A DNA stretch of 58,864 nucleotides from Chloroflexota bacterium. GTDB lineage: Bacteria; Chloroflexota; Anaerolineae; Anaerolineales; Villigracilaceae. The notes beneath the pieces were generated by a model. That model worked only from the letters and a program-made list of their open reading frames with translations, had not been told where the DNA came from and ran no database searches. A program made the position numbers and the translations under genes. Numbering within the stretch: the first letter of the stretch is position 1; each line of letters starts with the position of its first letter. The stretch lies in NCBI GenBank assembly GCA_024224815.1, contig JAAENC010000117.1, positions 1-58,864 of the forward strand. Reading direction: 5' to 3'. Below, one piece after another: positions 31,661 to 40,248 of this stretch.

Positions 31661-32842
31661 TTAGACGCGGTCTTCTATCATAGCGGCACGAAGCAAATAG
31701 GCGCGTGCTTTTTCGGGGTTGGCGGCAGCTTCCGCCAACATCCGATTTCGAGATGCGCGTCGGTCTTCGTCGGTCATGCGCATATTCTCATATTCTTTGT
31801 CGCTATGATCTTGTACTGAATATTTGGCGTAATCCCAGCGTTCTTGGGCATATTGATCGAGCAGGGAATCGGCTTCGCCATTTGCCATGCGGATGAGCTT
31901 GTCGGCGAGATTGGCGGCGTCGTGGATGCCGCTATTCATGCCCATGCCGCCGGATGGATTGTTGTTATGAGCGGCATCGCCAAGCAAAATTGCACGCCCG
32001 ACACGGAAGGTATCGGCGACGCGCTGATGGACGCGATATAGCTGGGTTGTTTTGATGGCAAAAGGCACAACGGAGCCAAAAAAGTTGTGGATGCGGGCGC
32101 GTAAATTCGCTTCTTGCATAGCTGTGGTTTCGTCTTCATCATCTTGCATGCGAAAAACGATGCGCACGATATCCGGTAAATTAAGAATAATGACCCACTC
32201 TTTGGGATCAAAAATATAGCAGACTTGCGCCGCGCCGGGCAATAGATCGCTTGTTTTCAAATCGGTGCCAATGAGCAAAAAACGATCTTCGTAAGTTTTG
32301 CCCTGAAAGCCCAAATCGAGGGTTTTACGCACGGCGCTGTGCGAGCCATCGGCGCCGCAAAGATAGGCACCTTCGTGCTCAACAATACCATTTTCCGTTT
32401 CAAAACGAGCGGCAACACAATTGCCATGATCGACAAAATCGAGCAGTCTATGCCCCATGTGGACATTGGCTGAAGGCTGGCTTTCGACAGCGGGTTTTAG
32501 CACACGCGTAGCGATATGTTGGGGACATTGCAGCCGATAAGGGAAGGGGGTATCTTGCGCGATGGCATTGAAATCAAAATCAGCGATCACGCGGCGGGGC
32601 TCACGCTCCCAGTATTGCAGACGGTCGACAATATCGCCGTGTTTAATGATCTCATCTACAATCTCCCACTCTTTGAATAACTCAAGCGTGCGGGCGTGAA
32701 ATGTGCTGGCGCGAATCTCAGAATTTAGCTCAGCGTCTGCTTCAAAAATCTCAACGGGGATGCCTGCTCGTCCGAGGGCCAAAGCGAGCGAAAGCCCAAC
32801 GGGTCCTGCACCTGCGATCAAAATTGGTCGGTCAAAAGTCAT
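31661..32842 (-). CDS. FAD-dependent monooxygenase (PHBH/UbiH type)
   Basis: 393 residues. It is a group A flavoprotein hydroxylase: the dinucleotide-binding GAGPVGLSLALALGRAGIP with a distal acidic residue (EIFEAD), the GADGSHSAVRKTL motif for FAD/NADH, and VGRAILLGDAAHNNNPSGGMGMNSG, where the FAD ribityl chain binds. Such enzymes hydroxylate aromatic or heteroaromatic rings with NAD(P)H and oxygen in the cytoplasm. It is the first gene behind the operator at 32869, so it is under the same control as the tetrapyrrole genes. Pyrrole or bilin oxygenation is a sensible inference; TetX-like and MabO-like enzymes on other substrates share the fold. Confidence 0.9.
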   Translation of the reverse strand: MTFDRPILIAGAGPVGLSLALALGRAGIPVEIFEADAELNSEIRASTFHARTLELFKEWEIVDEIIKHGDIVDRLQYWEREPRRVIADFDFNAIAQDTPFPYRLQCPQHIATRVLKPAVESQPSANVHMGHRLLDFVDHGNCVAARFETENGIVEHEGAYLCGADGSHSAVRKTLDLGFQGKTYEDRFLLIGTDLKTSDLLPGAAQVCYIFDPKEWVIILNLPDIVRIVFRMQDDEDETTAMQEANLRARIHNFFGSVVPFAIKTTQLYRVHQRVADTFRVGRAILLGDAAHNNNPSGGMGMNSGIHDAANLADKLIRMANGEADSLLDQYAQERWDYAKYSVQDHSDKEYENMRMTDEDRRASRNRMLAEAAANPEKARAYLLRAAMIEDRV

Positions 32843-32868
32843 AATTATCCTTTTCTTGAACAGGGAAT

Positions 32869-32886
32869 TGTTATAACATTATAACA
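32869..32886. promoter_or_regulatory. third GntR operator
   Basis: TGTTATAACATTATAACA has the same arms as the site at 14207, in inverted sense at the central two bases. On the minus strand TTGTCA, 18 bases and TATAAT give a promoter for the monooxygenase gene, with the -10 box inside the operator. It also lies 67 bases before the truncated tpx gene on the plus strand. Confidence 0.75.
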
Positions 32887-32953
32887 ATCACTTGGCTATT
32901 ATGACAAGCGAGCAGAAAAACTCCTTGTTAAGGACCACTTTTAAGGAGATTAA

Positions 32954-33136
32954 ATGGCTGTTGAACGTAAGCAGGGTCCGAACTTTGTTACTGTGATCGG
33001 TGAAGATGTGAGTGTTGGGCAGCAAGCCCCCGAATTTATATCATCTGCACAGAATTGGGCTGAAGTAAATCCTGTTACTGAATCGAAGGGTAAGTTTGCG
33101 AGCATATTGATGCTCGCAAACTGTTCGCAGCATTGA
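32954..33136 (+). pseudogene. tpx: truncated thiol peroxidase
   Basis: The first 47 codons, to 33094, match the N-terminus of Tpx-type thiol peroxidases: MAVERKQGPNFVTVIGEDVS, then VGQQAPEF and ESKGK, which in intact proteins leads into the strand before the peroxidatic Cys. A good ribosome site (AAGGAG) precedes the ATG. After 33094 the frame runs into a hairpin and the direct repeat that bounds the nitrate island, and it stops at 33136 without any active-site Cys. It is therefore a remnant cut by the island. No continuation was found after the right repeat copy. Confidence 0.7.
33093..33119. repeat. hairpin at the tpx truncation point
   Basis: The arms TTTGCGAGCAT and ATGCTCGCAAA form a perfect inverted repeat spanning the exact point where tpx homology ends. 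Its right arm is the start of the 130-bp direct repeat. It may represent a recombination site or a terminator formed at the junction. Confidence 0.6.
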
Positions 33137-33240
33137 AATTTATCAACCTGATTAGCGATTGATAAGAATATTAAATATTTGAAAAATCCCTGTTCAGTTC
33201 GAATGGGGGCTTTGTATTAAAGGGCTTGAGCTAGCAATCT
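33110..33240 (+). repeat. direct repeat of about 130 bp, left copy (nitrate island boundary)
   Basis: Starting ATGCTCGCAAACTG and passing through CTGATTAGCGATTGATAAGA and AAATCCCTGTTCA to TTAAAGGGCTTGAG, this stretch recurs in the same orientation at 48623-48752, with roughly 85 percent of bases equal by eye. The two copies enclose only the nitrate genes. Bases 33241-33319 contain nothing else recognisable. Confidence 0.75.
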
Positions 33241-33319
33241 CCAGATTATGCTTTGTATCAATGACTGTGCTAGACTGTACCAGTCATAGCCGGACGCACT
33301 GTTCGGCAAATATTTGCTT

Positions 33320-33952
33320 CTATTTTTCTGTTACTAAAAGGTCAGAAAACGAGACGGCCGCAGGTAAGCTTCTGATGGAGACTGTTTTGTAATAGGCTGG
33401 GCTTGCACAAGGTCGACACAAAACACGGTTATCACGAGTGATTTCGCGTTCGTTGATGATTTCTTCGCCACAATTTTCGCAATTAACGCGTACACCAGCA
33501 CGGCTGATTATCGATTCCACTGGCTCTGTTAGCACCACTTCTTCTATAGAGAGCAGTTCTTCGTCGGGCATGTCTTGATAGCCTTTCAGCATTGCGTAAT
33601 AGCGACGTTTTTCATCAGGAGCATAATCTAGCGCGCGTTGACGTACATCTAAGCGAGGGGCTACTCGTACAGCTTCTCCCGTTTTTATGTTGATGAAGGT
33701 GGCGGCTATTTTTCCGTAATCTTCTACACGGAGCGTTCGATGATTAACGCCACACCCAGTAACAGTTTCAATGCCAGAGACAAAGCAGCCATCTGTTTCG
33801 ACAATCACGAGTAGCCGCTTATCTTTTCGGGGCACATCCATGCTGATTGCCGCCGACCCAGCTAGAGCCACGCGCGAACCGAGCACTTGTCGAGGGCATA
33901 AAGATTTATGTCGAGAGGCTGATTCCGCTAGAATTTCTTCAAGAATATTCAT
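33320..33952 (-). CDS. FmdE-family protein with C-terminal zinc motif
   Basis: 210 residues. The first 150 resemble the FmdE domain (formylmethanofuran dehydrogenase subunit E): LCPRQVLGSRVALAGSA with Cys, ETDGCFVSGIETVTGCGVNH with two Cys and a His, and GKIAATFINIKTGEAVRVAP. Near residue 160 begins a CENCG...CRPC zinc ribbon. FmdE-like proteins are linked to molybdenum or tungsten enzymes. Here it ends the narK transcription unit (the ATG overlaps the narK stop) within a molybdoenzyme locus, so a role in molybdenum cofactor delivery or sensing for nitrate reductase is inferred. Confidence 0.82.
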   Translation of the reverse strand: MNILEEILAESASRHKSLCPRQVLGSRVALAGSAAISMDVPRKDKRLLVIVETDGCFVSGIETVTGCGVNHRTLRVEDYGKIAATFINIKTGEAVRVAPRLDVRQRALDYAPDEKRRYYAMLKGYQDMPDEELLSIEEVVLTEPVESIISRAGVRVNCENCGEEIINEREITRDNRVLCRPCASPAYYKTVSIRSLPAAVSFSDLLVTEK

Positions 33953-35479
33953 TTAGCACTCAATTTCTGCGCCTTTGCGGGCGTAGTAATACCAATTTAG
34001 GATCAGGCAGGTAAAGTAGTAGATCGCAAATCCATAAAGAGCGTATTCGGGTGTTCCGGCTTTTACTTGTTGGCCAAAAACTCGGGGGATAATAAATGCA
34101 CCATAAGCGGCGACTGCTGCTGTCCAGCCCAAAACGGGACCTGCTTCGGAGGGTTTAAAGATGATCGGCACCATCCTAAATGTGGAGCCATTGCCAATTC
34201 CTGTGGTGATGAATAGGATTAAGAAAAGGATCAGGAAAGGAATAAAAAACTGCTCCGGTTGGTTGGAAGCGCTGGCTTGCTTGACATAATAAGCAACACC
34301 GAGGGCAGAGAAGATCATTACGACTGTGTCCCACTGAGTAATTTTAGCGCCACCGACTTTGTCAGAGATCCATCCGCCAATTGGGCGAGCAAGAGAGCCC
34401 ACCAAAGGCCCAAGCCAGGCATAAGCAAAGGGATTTGGCGCATTGGGATTGATGCTGCCATCAGGGAGTTCGCCAAAGACGACGCGAATGAGCAAAGGGA
34501 AAGCGGCAGAATACCCAATAAAAGAGCCGAAGGTCATTGTGTAGAGATAGGTCATGATCCAATTATGCTTATTCTTAAAAATCGCAAACTGAACTTCAAG
34601 ATTAGATTTGATTTCACCCGGAATCGCCTTCATCATGAGAACAGTGGCAACGATTGTCACTGGTAAAACAATCCACATATTCAGCTCGAGCCCGAGCAAA
34701 AGATAAAGTCCGATTGCTGTGCCTGCGCCGCCAACACCGATCAGGCCTAAAATTTTCAGTAAAGCCGATGAAGTTGAGCCAAGGCTTGGCGTAGCTGTCG
34801 AAAGACTATTCATTCCAAACCAGGCGGCCAAAACAAGTATGAACAAAATAGGAACCCAGACAAAACCAGCATTCTGGATATAAGATACCCCACCATTTAC
34901 AGACAACCCTTCACCGCCCAATGCGCCAAAGAGAGAAAGAGTGACAACAAAGGGAATCAAGACTTGCATCACGCTCACGCCGATATTGCCAAGCCCGGCA
35001 TTCAAGCCCAGCGACATTCCTTGCATCCGTTTCGGGAAAAAGAAATTGATGTTTGACATCGACGAAGAAAAATTTCCGCCGCCCAAGCCAGAAAAAGCAG
35101 CTAATATAGCAAAGGTTGTAAAGGGGGTATTGATATCTTGCAGGGCAAATCCCAAGCCCAAAGCAGGCGCGATGAGCAAGGCCGTTGTTAGCGCAATTAC
35201 ATTTCTACCACCAGCAATCGCGATCAGGAATGAGTTTGGAATGCGGAGCGTAGCACCTGATAAACCGGCAATTGCAGATAAGGTGAATAACTGCACCGTA
35301 TCAAAGGGGAAGTGCATGTTTTTCATCTGGACGGTTACAACGCTCCAGCATAGCCAAATGGCAAAACCCATTAATAAACTGGGAATAGATATCCAGAGAT
35401 TACGATTGGCGATCTTTTTTCCTGTTGATTCCCAAAACTCTTCGTTTTCAACTTCCCATTTTTCAATATGACTTGACAT
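33953..35479 (-). CDS. narK: NarK-type nitrate/nitrite transporter (MFS)
   Basis: 508 residues from the ATG at 35479 with AAGGAG upstream (MSSHIEKWEVENEEFWESTG). It has 12 membrane helices. The nitrate signatures are present: GGGNFSSSMSNINFFFPKRM near residue 130 and GIGNGSTFRMVPIIF near residue 420, both Gly-rich. An Arg in helix 2 (TLRIPNSFL) is expected to bind nitrate. It exchanges nitrate and nitrite, or imports nitrate with protons, at the cytoplasmic membrane. It is transcribed with the FmdE-like gene and separated from the second narK by a promoter region and terminator. Confidence 0.9.
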   Translation of the reverse strand: MSSHIEKWEVENEEFWESTGKKIANRNLWISIPSLLMGFAIWLCWSVVTVQMKNMHFPFDTVQLFTLSAIAGLSGATLRIPNSFLIAIAGGRNVIALTTALLIAPALGLGFALQDINTPFTTFAILAAFSGLGGGNFSSSMSNINFFFPKRMQGMSLGLNAGLGNIGVSVMQVLIPFVVTLSLFGALGGEGLSVNGGVSYIQNAGFVWVPILFILVLAAWFGMNSLSTATPSLGSTSSALLKILGLIGVGGAGTAIGLYLLLGLELNMWIVLPVTIVATVLMMKAIPGEIKSNLEVQFAIFKNKHNWIMTYLYTMTFGSFIGYSAAFPLLIRVVFGELPDGSINPNAPNPFAYAWLGPLVGSLARPIGGWISDKVGGAKITQWDTVVMIFSALGVAYYVKQASASNQPEQFFIPFLILFLILFITTGIGNGSTFRMVPIIFKPSEAGPVLGWTAAVAAYGAFIIPRVFGQQVKAGTPEYALYGFAIYYFTCLILNWYYYARKGAEIEC

Positions 35480-35620
35480 TTCTTCTCCTTCTTTCAAGGC
35501 TGGTGGATTTATATCTAATCTTCTTTTGCTAGATGGATAACTGCATCGCGCACGTGAATTTGAGCTTGTTTCCGTTTAATTGGCTGGATACGGTAGAGAT
35601 GCGGGTATCGTTGATTTACA

Positions 35621-35655
35621 AAAACCTGACAGGACTTGGAGACCTGTCAGGTTTT
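35621..35655. terminator. rho-independent terminator after second narK
   Basis: A perfect 13-bp inverted repeat, AAAACCTGACAGG and CCTGTCAGGTTTT, has a 9-base loop. Read on the minus strand it ends in TTTTTG directly after the second narK gene. Confidence 0.88.
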
Positions 35656-35662
35656 AAGCTCT

Positions 35663-37135
35663 TTAGGATTCTCCTATTTCAATACGCGTATCTCTCTTCG
35701 AGATTTTTCGTACAGTAAGAGCCATCCAAACCAGACAAGCCATTGTGATCAGGAAGAAGAATATCCAGGTAGTAGTCCATAATCCGACGGATTTTAGTAA
35801 GCGTCCAAAGATGATTGGAGAGACAAAGCCTCCCAAGCCGCCGACTACGCCAACGATGCCGCCGACCACGCCAACTTCTGATGGAAAATATTCTGGGATA
35901 AATTTATAAACACCGGCTTTACCAATGCCCATTGCGATACCGATAACAAATACAAGGAAGGTGAATATCCAAACATTGGCTTGGAAATAAATGTGTGTAA
36001 CACCTCTGGCTAATAAGTCTTTCTTGGTGATTTGGTCTCCGACTTCTACGATCGCTTCCTGCCAAGTATTGAGTCTGGGAAGCAAAATCAAAGCATCATC
36101 CGCGTATTTAACTTCCACTTTGGGGATGATGGAGTAAGTCATATCATCTACTTGGATTTCAGTATCGGTAATGGCGGTAACAGTTCCGGAGCGTTTTGCC
36201 ATCACGCCACTGCCGGGAGATTCGATCTCCATTTTGGGGAAGAATAAGAGGAAGCTGCAGACTGCAATAACCCCGAATACCCAATACATAACGATGCGCC
36301 CACCAAATTTATCGGATAAAACGCCACCTAAAGCTCGAATAACACCTGAAGGGAGCGAAAATATCGAGGTTAATAAGCCGGCCGTCACAATAGTCATAGC
36401 GTAGACGTTTACGTAATAAGGAACGAGCCATTGTGCTAAAGCGACAAAGCCACCAAAAACCAGGAAGTAGTAAAGCCCAAAACGCCATACGCGCACTTCT
36501 TTGAGCGGAGCCAACATTTGGATGATGGTGCGTTGACCATTTTCAGATTTGCGATTGGTGGTAAAGGCGTAAAAAACCACAGCCATAATTACTAATGCAG
36601 CAGCATAATAAGCGGGAAGCTGACGCCAACCTTCAAGATTTCCACCGTTATCAGTTAGCCAGCGAAGGATGCTTGGCGCACCCATTGTAGTTAATGCAGC
36701 ACCAGCGTTACCTGCGCCGAAAATGCCTAAGGCTGTTCCTTGTTTTTCCTTTGAGAACCAGACAGAGCTAAAGGCAATGCCAACAGCGAAAGATGTACCT
36801 GTCATACCAAATCCCAGACTGTAGATCATATACTCGTTATAGGAGTTGGCTTGTCCAAGCATGAACATGGGAATGGCGCTGAAAAGCATCAGGAGGGTAT
36901 AAACGGGGCGGCCGCCGAATTTATCGGTTAGTACGCCCAAGGGCAAACGCATGAGAGAACCTGTCAGTACGGGGATGCCAATGAGCATACCCATTTGAGC
37001 AGCGTTCCAATCGAAGATGCGGTTGTCTACGAGAAATGTGACAAGCACGCCGTTGAGCATCCACGCTGCAAAGCAGACGGTAAATGCGATGGTATTGAGG
37101 GCTAAAACTCTGTATGAAGTGCGTTTTTCTGGCAT
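35663..37135 (-). CDS. NarK-type nitrate/nitrite transporter with inserted soluble domain
   Basis: 490 residues from the ATG at 37135, with AGAGGAAAATT upstream. MFS helices flank GVLTDKFGGRPVYTL and GVLSDKFGGRIVMYW, and a GIAMGIGKAGVYKFIPEYFP nitrate-type signature follows. After helix 8 (SFLLFFPKMEIES) about 75 non-membrane residues are inserted, with beta-type sequence (GTVTAITDTEIQVDDMTYS, VEVGDQITKKDLLARGVTH) resembling a small barrel, before the next helix (WIFTFLVFVIG). Plain NarK proteins lack this. It may be a regulatory or partner-docking domain. The gene lies next to narI but has its own terminator. Confidence 0.87.
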   Translation of the reverse strand: MPEKRTSYRVLALNTIAFTVCFAAWMLNGVLVTFLVDNRIFDWNAAQMGMLIGIPVLTGSLMRLPLGVLTDKFGGRPVYTLLMLFSAIPMFMLGQANSYNEYMIYSLGFGMTGTSFAVGIAFSSVWFSKEKQGTALGIFGAGNAGAALTTMGAPSILRWLTDNGGNLEGWRQLPAYYAAALVIMAVVFYAFTTNRKSENGQRTIIQMLAPLKEVRVWRFGLYYFLVFGGFVALAQWLVPYYVNVYAMTIVTAGLLTSIFSLPSGVIRALGGVLSDKFGGRIVMYWVFGVIAVCSFLLFFPKMEIESPGSGVMAKRSGTVTAITDTEIQVDDMTYSIIPKVEVKYADDALILLPRLNTWQEAIVEVGDQITKKDLLARGVTHIYFQANVWIFTFLVFVIGIAMGIGKAGVYKFIPEYFPSEVGVVGGIVGVVGGLGGFVSPIIFGRLLKSVGLWTTTWIFFFLITMACLVWMALTVRKISKRDTRIEIGES

Positions 37136-37259
37136 AATTTTCCTCTGAGGCATGGATAGGAGCTGGTTATTGCTACATCGTCTGTTAATTTAACGGTAGC
37201 GCCCCTATCGGAGCACAAGCAAGCCTAAATTAAGAGCGGTGCAATTGATCCTGTTTTGA

Positions 37260-37940
37260 TTAGCTATTTTTCCGATCTCGCATCCCAATGACGAGCTGCC
37301 ACGGGCGGATCAAATAATCCAGGGGTAAAGCAAGGATGTGGACCAGGCGCGAGAAGGGGAATACTGCGAGGATGATGAAGTTATTAATGAGATGTAATTG
37401 GATGAGCCACGGGAGGGGTTCTACCAATTCGGGACGAGGCTGGAAGAGCAGCACTGACCATAAATAAGGCGTGAATACGCCTGTAAACCAGACTGATCCA
37501 AAGCGATAGAGGGATGCGGTGAGTACACCTGTGATCACAGAAACGAGCGTTAGCAGGAGCACTATGATATCCATTGTAGATGTGACAGCTTTGATATAAG
37601 GCGTTGTTAGACGTCTCCAAATTAGGACAACGACGCCTACCAGAGCCCATAAACCGAGCGCAAAACCACTAAGCTCAAGTAGATATAAACGCAAGGGAGT
37701 TGCGTTCATGACTAAGATGGCTTTGGGGAAGAGCAATGCCAGCAGATGGAATAGTAGTATCCAGGTAATCCCGTGATGAAAGGGAATCGATCCCCAATAT
37801 AGGCGTTTACGCTCAAGCAATTGAGAGGAAAGGCTTGATTGAGTGAATGGTCGGTAGACCAGACGGTAAATTGTTACCGCGACAAAGAGGGCGAGTGAAA
37901 TATAGGGGAAAACGACAAAGAAAAATTGGTTCCAGTCCAT
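37260..37940 (-). CDS. narI: respiratory nitrate reductase gamma subunit (cytochrome b)
   Basis: 226 residues and five membrane helices, the normal NarI size. Helix-associated His residues for the two haems b are present (FHHGITWILLFHLLALLF near residue 53 and LIQLHLINNFIILAVFPFSRLVHIL near residue 180). It accepts electrons from quinol and passes them to NarH. The start has GGAG upstream. A non-coding repeat separates it from narJ. The 125 bases between its stop and the second narK start hold no gene. Confidence 0.93.
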   Translation of the reverse strand: MDWNQFFFVVFPYISLALFVAVTIYRLVYRPFTQSSLSSQLLERKRLYWGSIPFHHGITWILLFHLLALLFPKAILVMNATPLRLYLLELSGFALGLWALVGVVVLIWRRLTTPYIKAVTSTMDIIVLLLTLVSVITGVLTASLYRFGSVWFTGVFTPYLWSVLLFQPRPELVEPLPWLIQLHLINNFIILAVFPFSRLVHILALPLDYLIRPWQLVIGMRDRKNS

Positions 37941-38003
37941 AATTTGTTCTCCGAAAGTTCTTGATTTGTTCGTGACTGCCTAGAACCTTGTCACTGCGAG
38001 CCG

Positions 38004-38086
38004 ATGCTTTTCGGCGTGGCAGTCTCCTCGACGATCTGGGAGATTGCTTCAGCGGTAGTGCTGCTTCGCAATGACAGAGTGGAACT
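38004..38086. repeat. intergenic repeat between narJ and narI
   Basis: CGAGCCGATGCTTTTCGGCG, then CTCCTCGACGATCTGG and GAGATTGCTTCAGCGG, then CTGCTTCGCAATGACAG. These are the inverse-sense words of the repeats at 11150 and 22565, and of the common CGCAATGACA repeats of environmental genomes. It lies within the nar operon and could form hairpins in the mRNA. Confidence 0.5.
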
Positions 38087-38097
38087 AAGTTATAGGC

Positions 38098-38601
38098 TTA
38101 CGCTTCAACCTGCAAAGATTTGGCTTCTGCCCCGATTGCGTCAAAGAGAAGCAGGTAGGGGTTATCTTTCTCGGTCTTTTTCAGGGAGTCGCGCATTGCT
38201 TTTATTGCCTTCTCAAAGACTTCAACCAGCTCTGGTAGAGGTGTGGGTGAAAGACTCAGATATTGCAAAATTGGGCGCAGATGATCGGGAAGTTCGCCTT
38301 CCAGATCAATTTCGTGCTTTTTCATTTCATGATTAAGCGCTGCCATAAATTCGCCGCGCTTGTAGCTCTCTCCCCAAATCTGGTAGCCAACATAAGGGGC
38401 TGCCAAGGGGCTAAGATCCAGAGTGCGGGTGAATAGCTCTTCTTGTTCACTGAGTGAAAGTGCGTGAATTTTTCTTAGAAAATTAGCAAAGGTGTCATTT
38501 CCAAGCTGACCATTCAGCTTGGAAACTTTTGTGTACAGTTCGCTAACCTGGTTGGGGCGTGGGTAACGTAAAGCTTCTGCCATTAACATCAGAGGATTCA
38601 T
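38098..38601 (-). CDS. narJ: nitrate reductase molybdenum cofactor assembly chaperone
   Basis: 167 residues, a short NarJ/TorD-family helical protein. The EALRYPRP start, SLSEQEELFTRTLDLSPLAAPYVGYQIWGE block and GELPDHLRPILQYLSLSP block are the usual NarJ landmarks. NarJ keeps NarG open for insertion of the molybdenum cofactor and is not part of the final enzyme. Its ATG overlaps the narH stop by one base, so the two are co-translated. Confidence 0.92.
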   Translation of the reverse strand: MNPLMLMAEALRYPRPNQVSELYTKVSKLNGQLGNDTFANFLRKIHALSLSEQEELFTRTLDLSPLAAPYVGYQIWGESYKRGEFMAALNHEMKKHEIDLEGELPDHLRPILQYLSLSPTPLPELVEVFEKAIKAMRDSLKKTEKDNPYLLLFDAIGAEAKSLQVEA

Positions 38602-40109
38602 TACTCACCTCTCTTTGGTTGCTGGATATAGCCTAGTCCCACTTCACCTTTATGGGTTAGTGGGTCCAACATCGCTTCGATGCTCATTTCGCGGTGATAA
38701 TTGGGGAAAACGAAGCGTTCTTCCATTGTAGGCAAGGTTGTCATTTTGTACATATCAATGGCTTGTTCTTCGGTGAGACCTGCTTCAGCCAGTGTTTTGC
38801 GAGAGACGCTATCCACTTTGCCATGAACGGTTTTTCGGCGCATATAAATACGAACGGCCAAAAGCTTGCGTAGCACTGTTCGGATAATGCCTTCATCGCC
38901 CGCCGAAAACAAGTTCGCCAGATATTTGATAGGCAGACGAGCGGCATCAAGACGATCAAATAGCTCAAAATCGTAATCTTCTTGCATCAGATCAAGGCGG
39001 AAGAGGCTTTTTTCTGTCACACTGACAACGGGCGACAAGGGCGGGATGTAATACATCATCACCATTGTGCGGAATTCGGGGTGTAGCGGCAGTGCTATTT
39101 CCCATTCTTTGACAAATTTATACGCAGGGGAGTTTTGCGCTGATTCGATCCAGTCGTCGCCGATGCCATTTTCTTTTGCAGCGGCAATCACTTTGGGGTC
39201 AAAGGGATCGAGGATCATTTCTCGATGAGCGGCGATCAGTTCATCATCAGAAACTTCGGCGGCTTTAGGGATTTGGTCTGCATCATAAAGAAGAACGCCC
39301 ATATAACGAATGCGTCCAACGCAAGAGTGGGCACAAGCGGGGGCTTGTCCCGTTTCCATACGAGGGAAGCAGAGAATACACTTCTCAGATTTGCCCGTGT
39401 TCCAGTTGTAATACACTTTTTTGTAGGGGCAGGCGGCAACACACATGCGCCAAGCTCTACAATCATTTTCGTTTACCAGAACAACACCGTCTTCATCGCG
39501 TTTATAAATTGCGCCAGAAGGGCAAGCTGCTACACAGGCCGGATTAAGGCAGTGATTACAAATACGCGGCAGGTAATTGAAAACCAATCGTTCCAGTTCG
39601 TTCATTTGCTCACGAACTTCCTGCGGGAGACCTTCTAAATTAAGATCGTTTTTAGCGTAGATATTCGACCCACCAAGATCATCATCCCAGTTGGGGCCCG
39701 TTTCAATATCAATGGGGTCTCCCGTGATCATGGAGATGGGCTCAGCAATGGGCTGAACATTCTTTTTTGGCGAATTGAATAGATTCTGATAGTCGAAAGT
39801 GAAGGGTTCGTAATAATCTCTCAAATCAGGGAGGCTGGGGTTATAAAAGAGTTTGAAGATGCCTTCAAGTCGAGAATGCAGCTTCAAGTCAAGCTTGCCT
39901 TTCTTTTTCTCCCAACCCCCGCGGAAGTGTTCCTGATTCTCCCATTGGGTGGGGTACCCCGTTCCGGGGCGAGTTTCTACATTATTCCACCACATATATT
40001 CGGCACCTTTGCGGTCTGTCCATAAGTTTTTGCAGGCTACCGAACAGGTGTGACAACCGATACATTTATCGAGGTGAAAAATCATACTCATGTGTGTTCG
40101 TACATCCAT
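38601..40109 (-). CDS. narH: respiratory nitrate reductase beta subunit (iron-sulfur)
   Basis: 502 residues. The four cysteine groups for Fe-S clusters are visible: CIGCHTCSVACKNLW near residue 16, CNHCLNPACVAACPSGA near residue 187, CRAWRMCVAACPYKK near residue 220, where Trp replaces one Cys to hold the [3Fe-4S] cluster as in known NarH, and CILCFPRMETGQAPACAHSC near residue 248. It relays electrons from NarI to NarG on the cytoplasmic face. It is downstream of narG after an unusual 245-base gap. Confidence 0.95.
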   Translation of the reverse strand: MDVRTHMSMIFHLDKCIGCHTCSVACKNLWTDRKGAEYMWWNNVETRPGTGYPTQWENQEHFRGGWEKKKGKLDLKLHSRLEGIFKLFYNPSLPDLRDYYEPFTFDYQNLFNSPKKNVQPIAEPISMITGDPIDIETGPNWDDDLGGSNIYAKNDLNLEGLPQEVREQMNELERLVFNYLPRICNHCLNPACVAACPSGAIYKRDEDGVVLVNENDCRAWRMCVAACPYKKVYYNWNTGKSEKCILCFPRMETGQAPACAHSCVGRIRYMGVLLYDADQIPKAAEVSDDELIAAHREMILDPFDPKVIAAAKENGIGDDWIESAQNSPAYKFVKEWEIALPLHPEFRTMVMMYYIPPLSPVVSVTEKSLFRLDLMQEDYDFELFDRLDAARLPIKYLANLFSAGDEGIIRTVLRKLLAVRIYMRRKTVHGKVDSVSRKTLAEAGLTEEQAIDMYKMTTLPTMEERFVFPNYHREMSIEAMLDPLTHKGEVGLGYIQQPKRGE

Positions 40110-40248
40110 AAGTGGCTCCTTTATTTTGCTGAAATTATCCTCTCAATATCGAGGGGATAGACTTCCGAAGTTTGCCGTGCTTTTCTATTAGCAATTTGAC
40201 GATTGACCGCGACGCTCGTGTTTTAGGCTTGAGTGCCGAGGCCCGAGC

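Noticed and set aside
38004-38086. Possible small RNA or tRNA between narJ and narI.
   Set aside because: The sequence words match dispersed intergenic repeats at 11150 and 22565. No cloverleaf was found.
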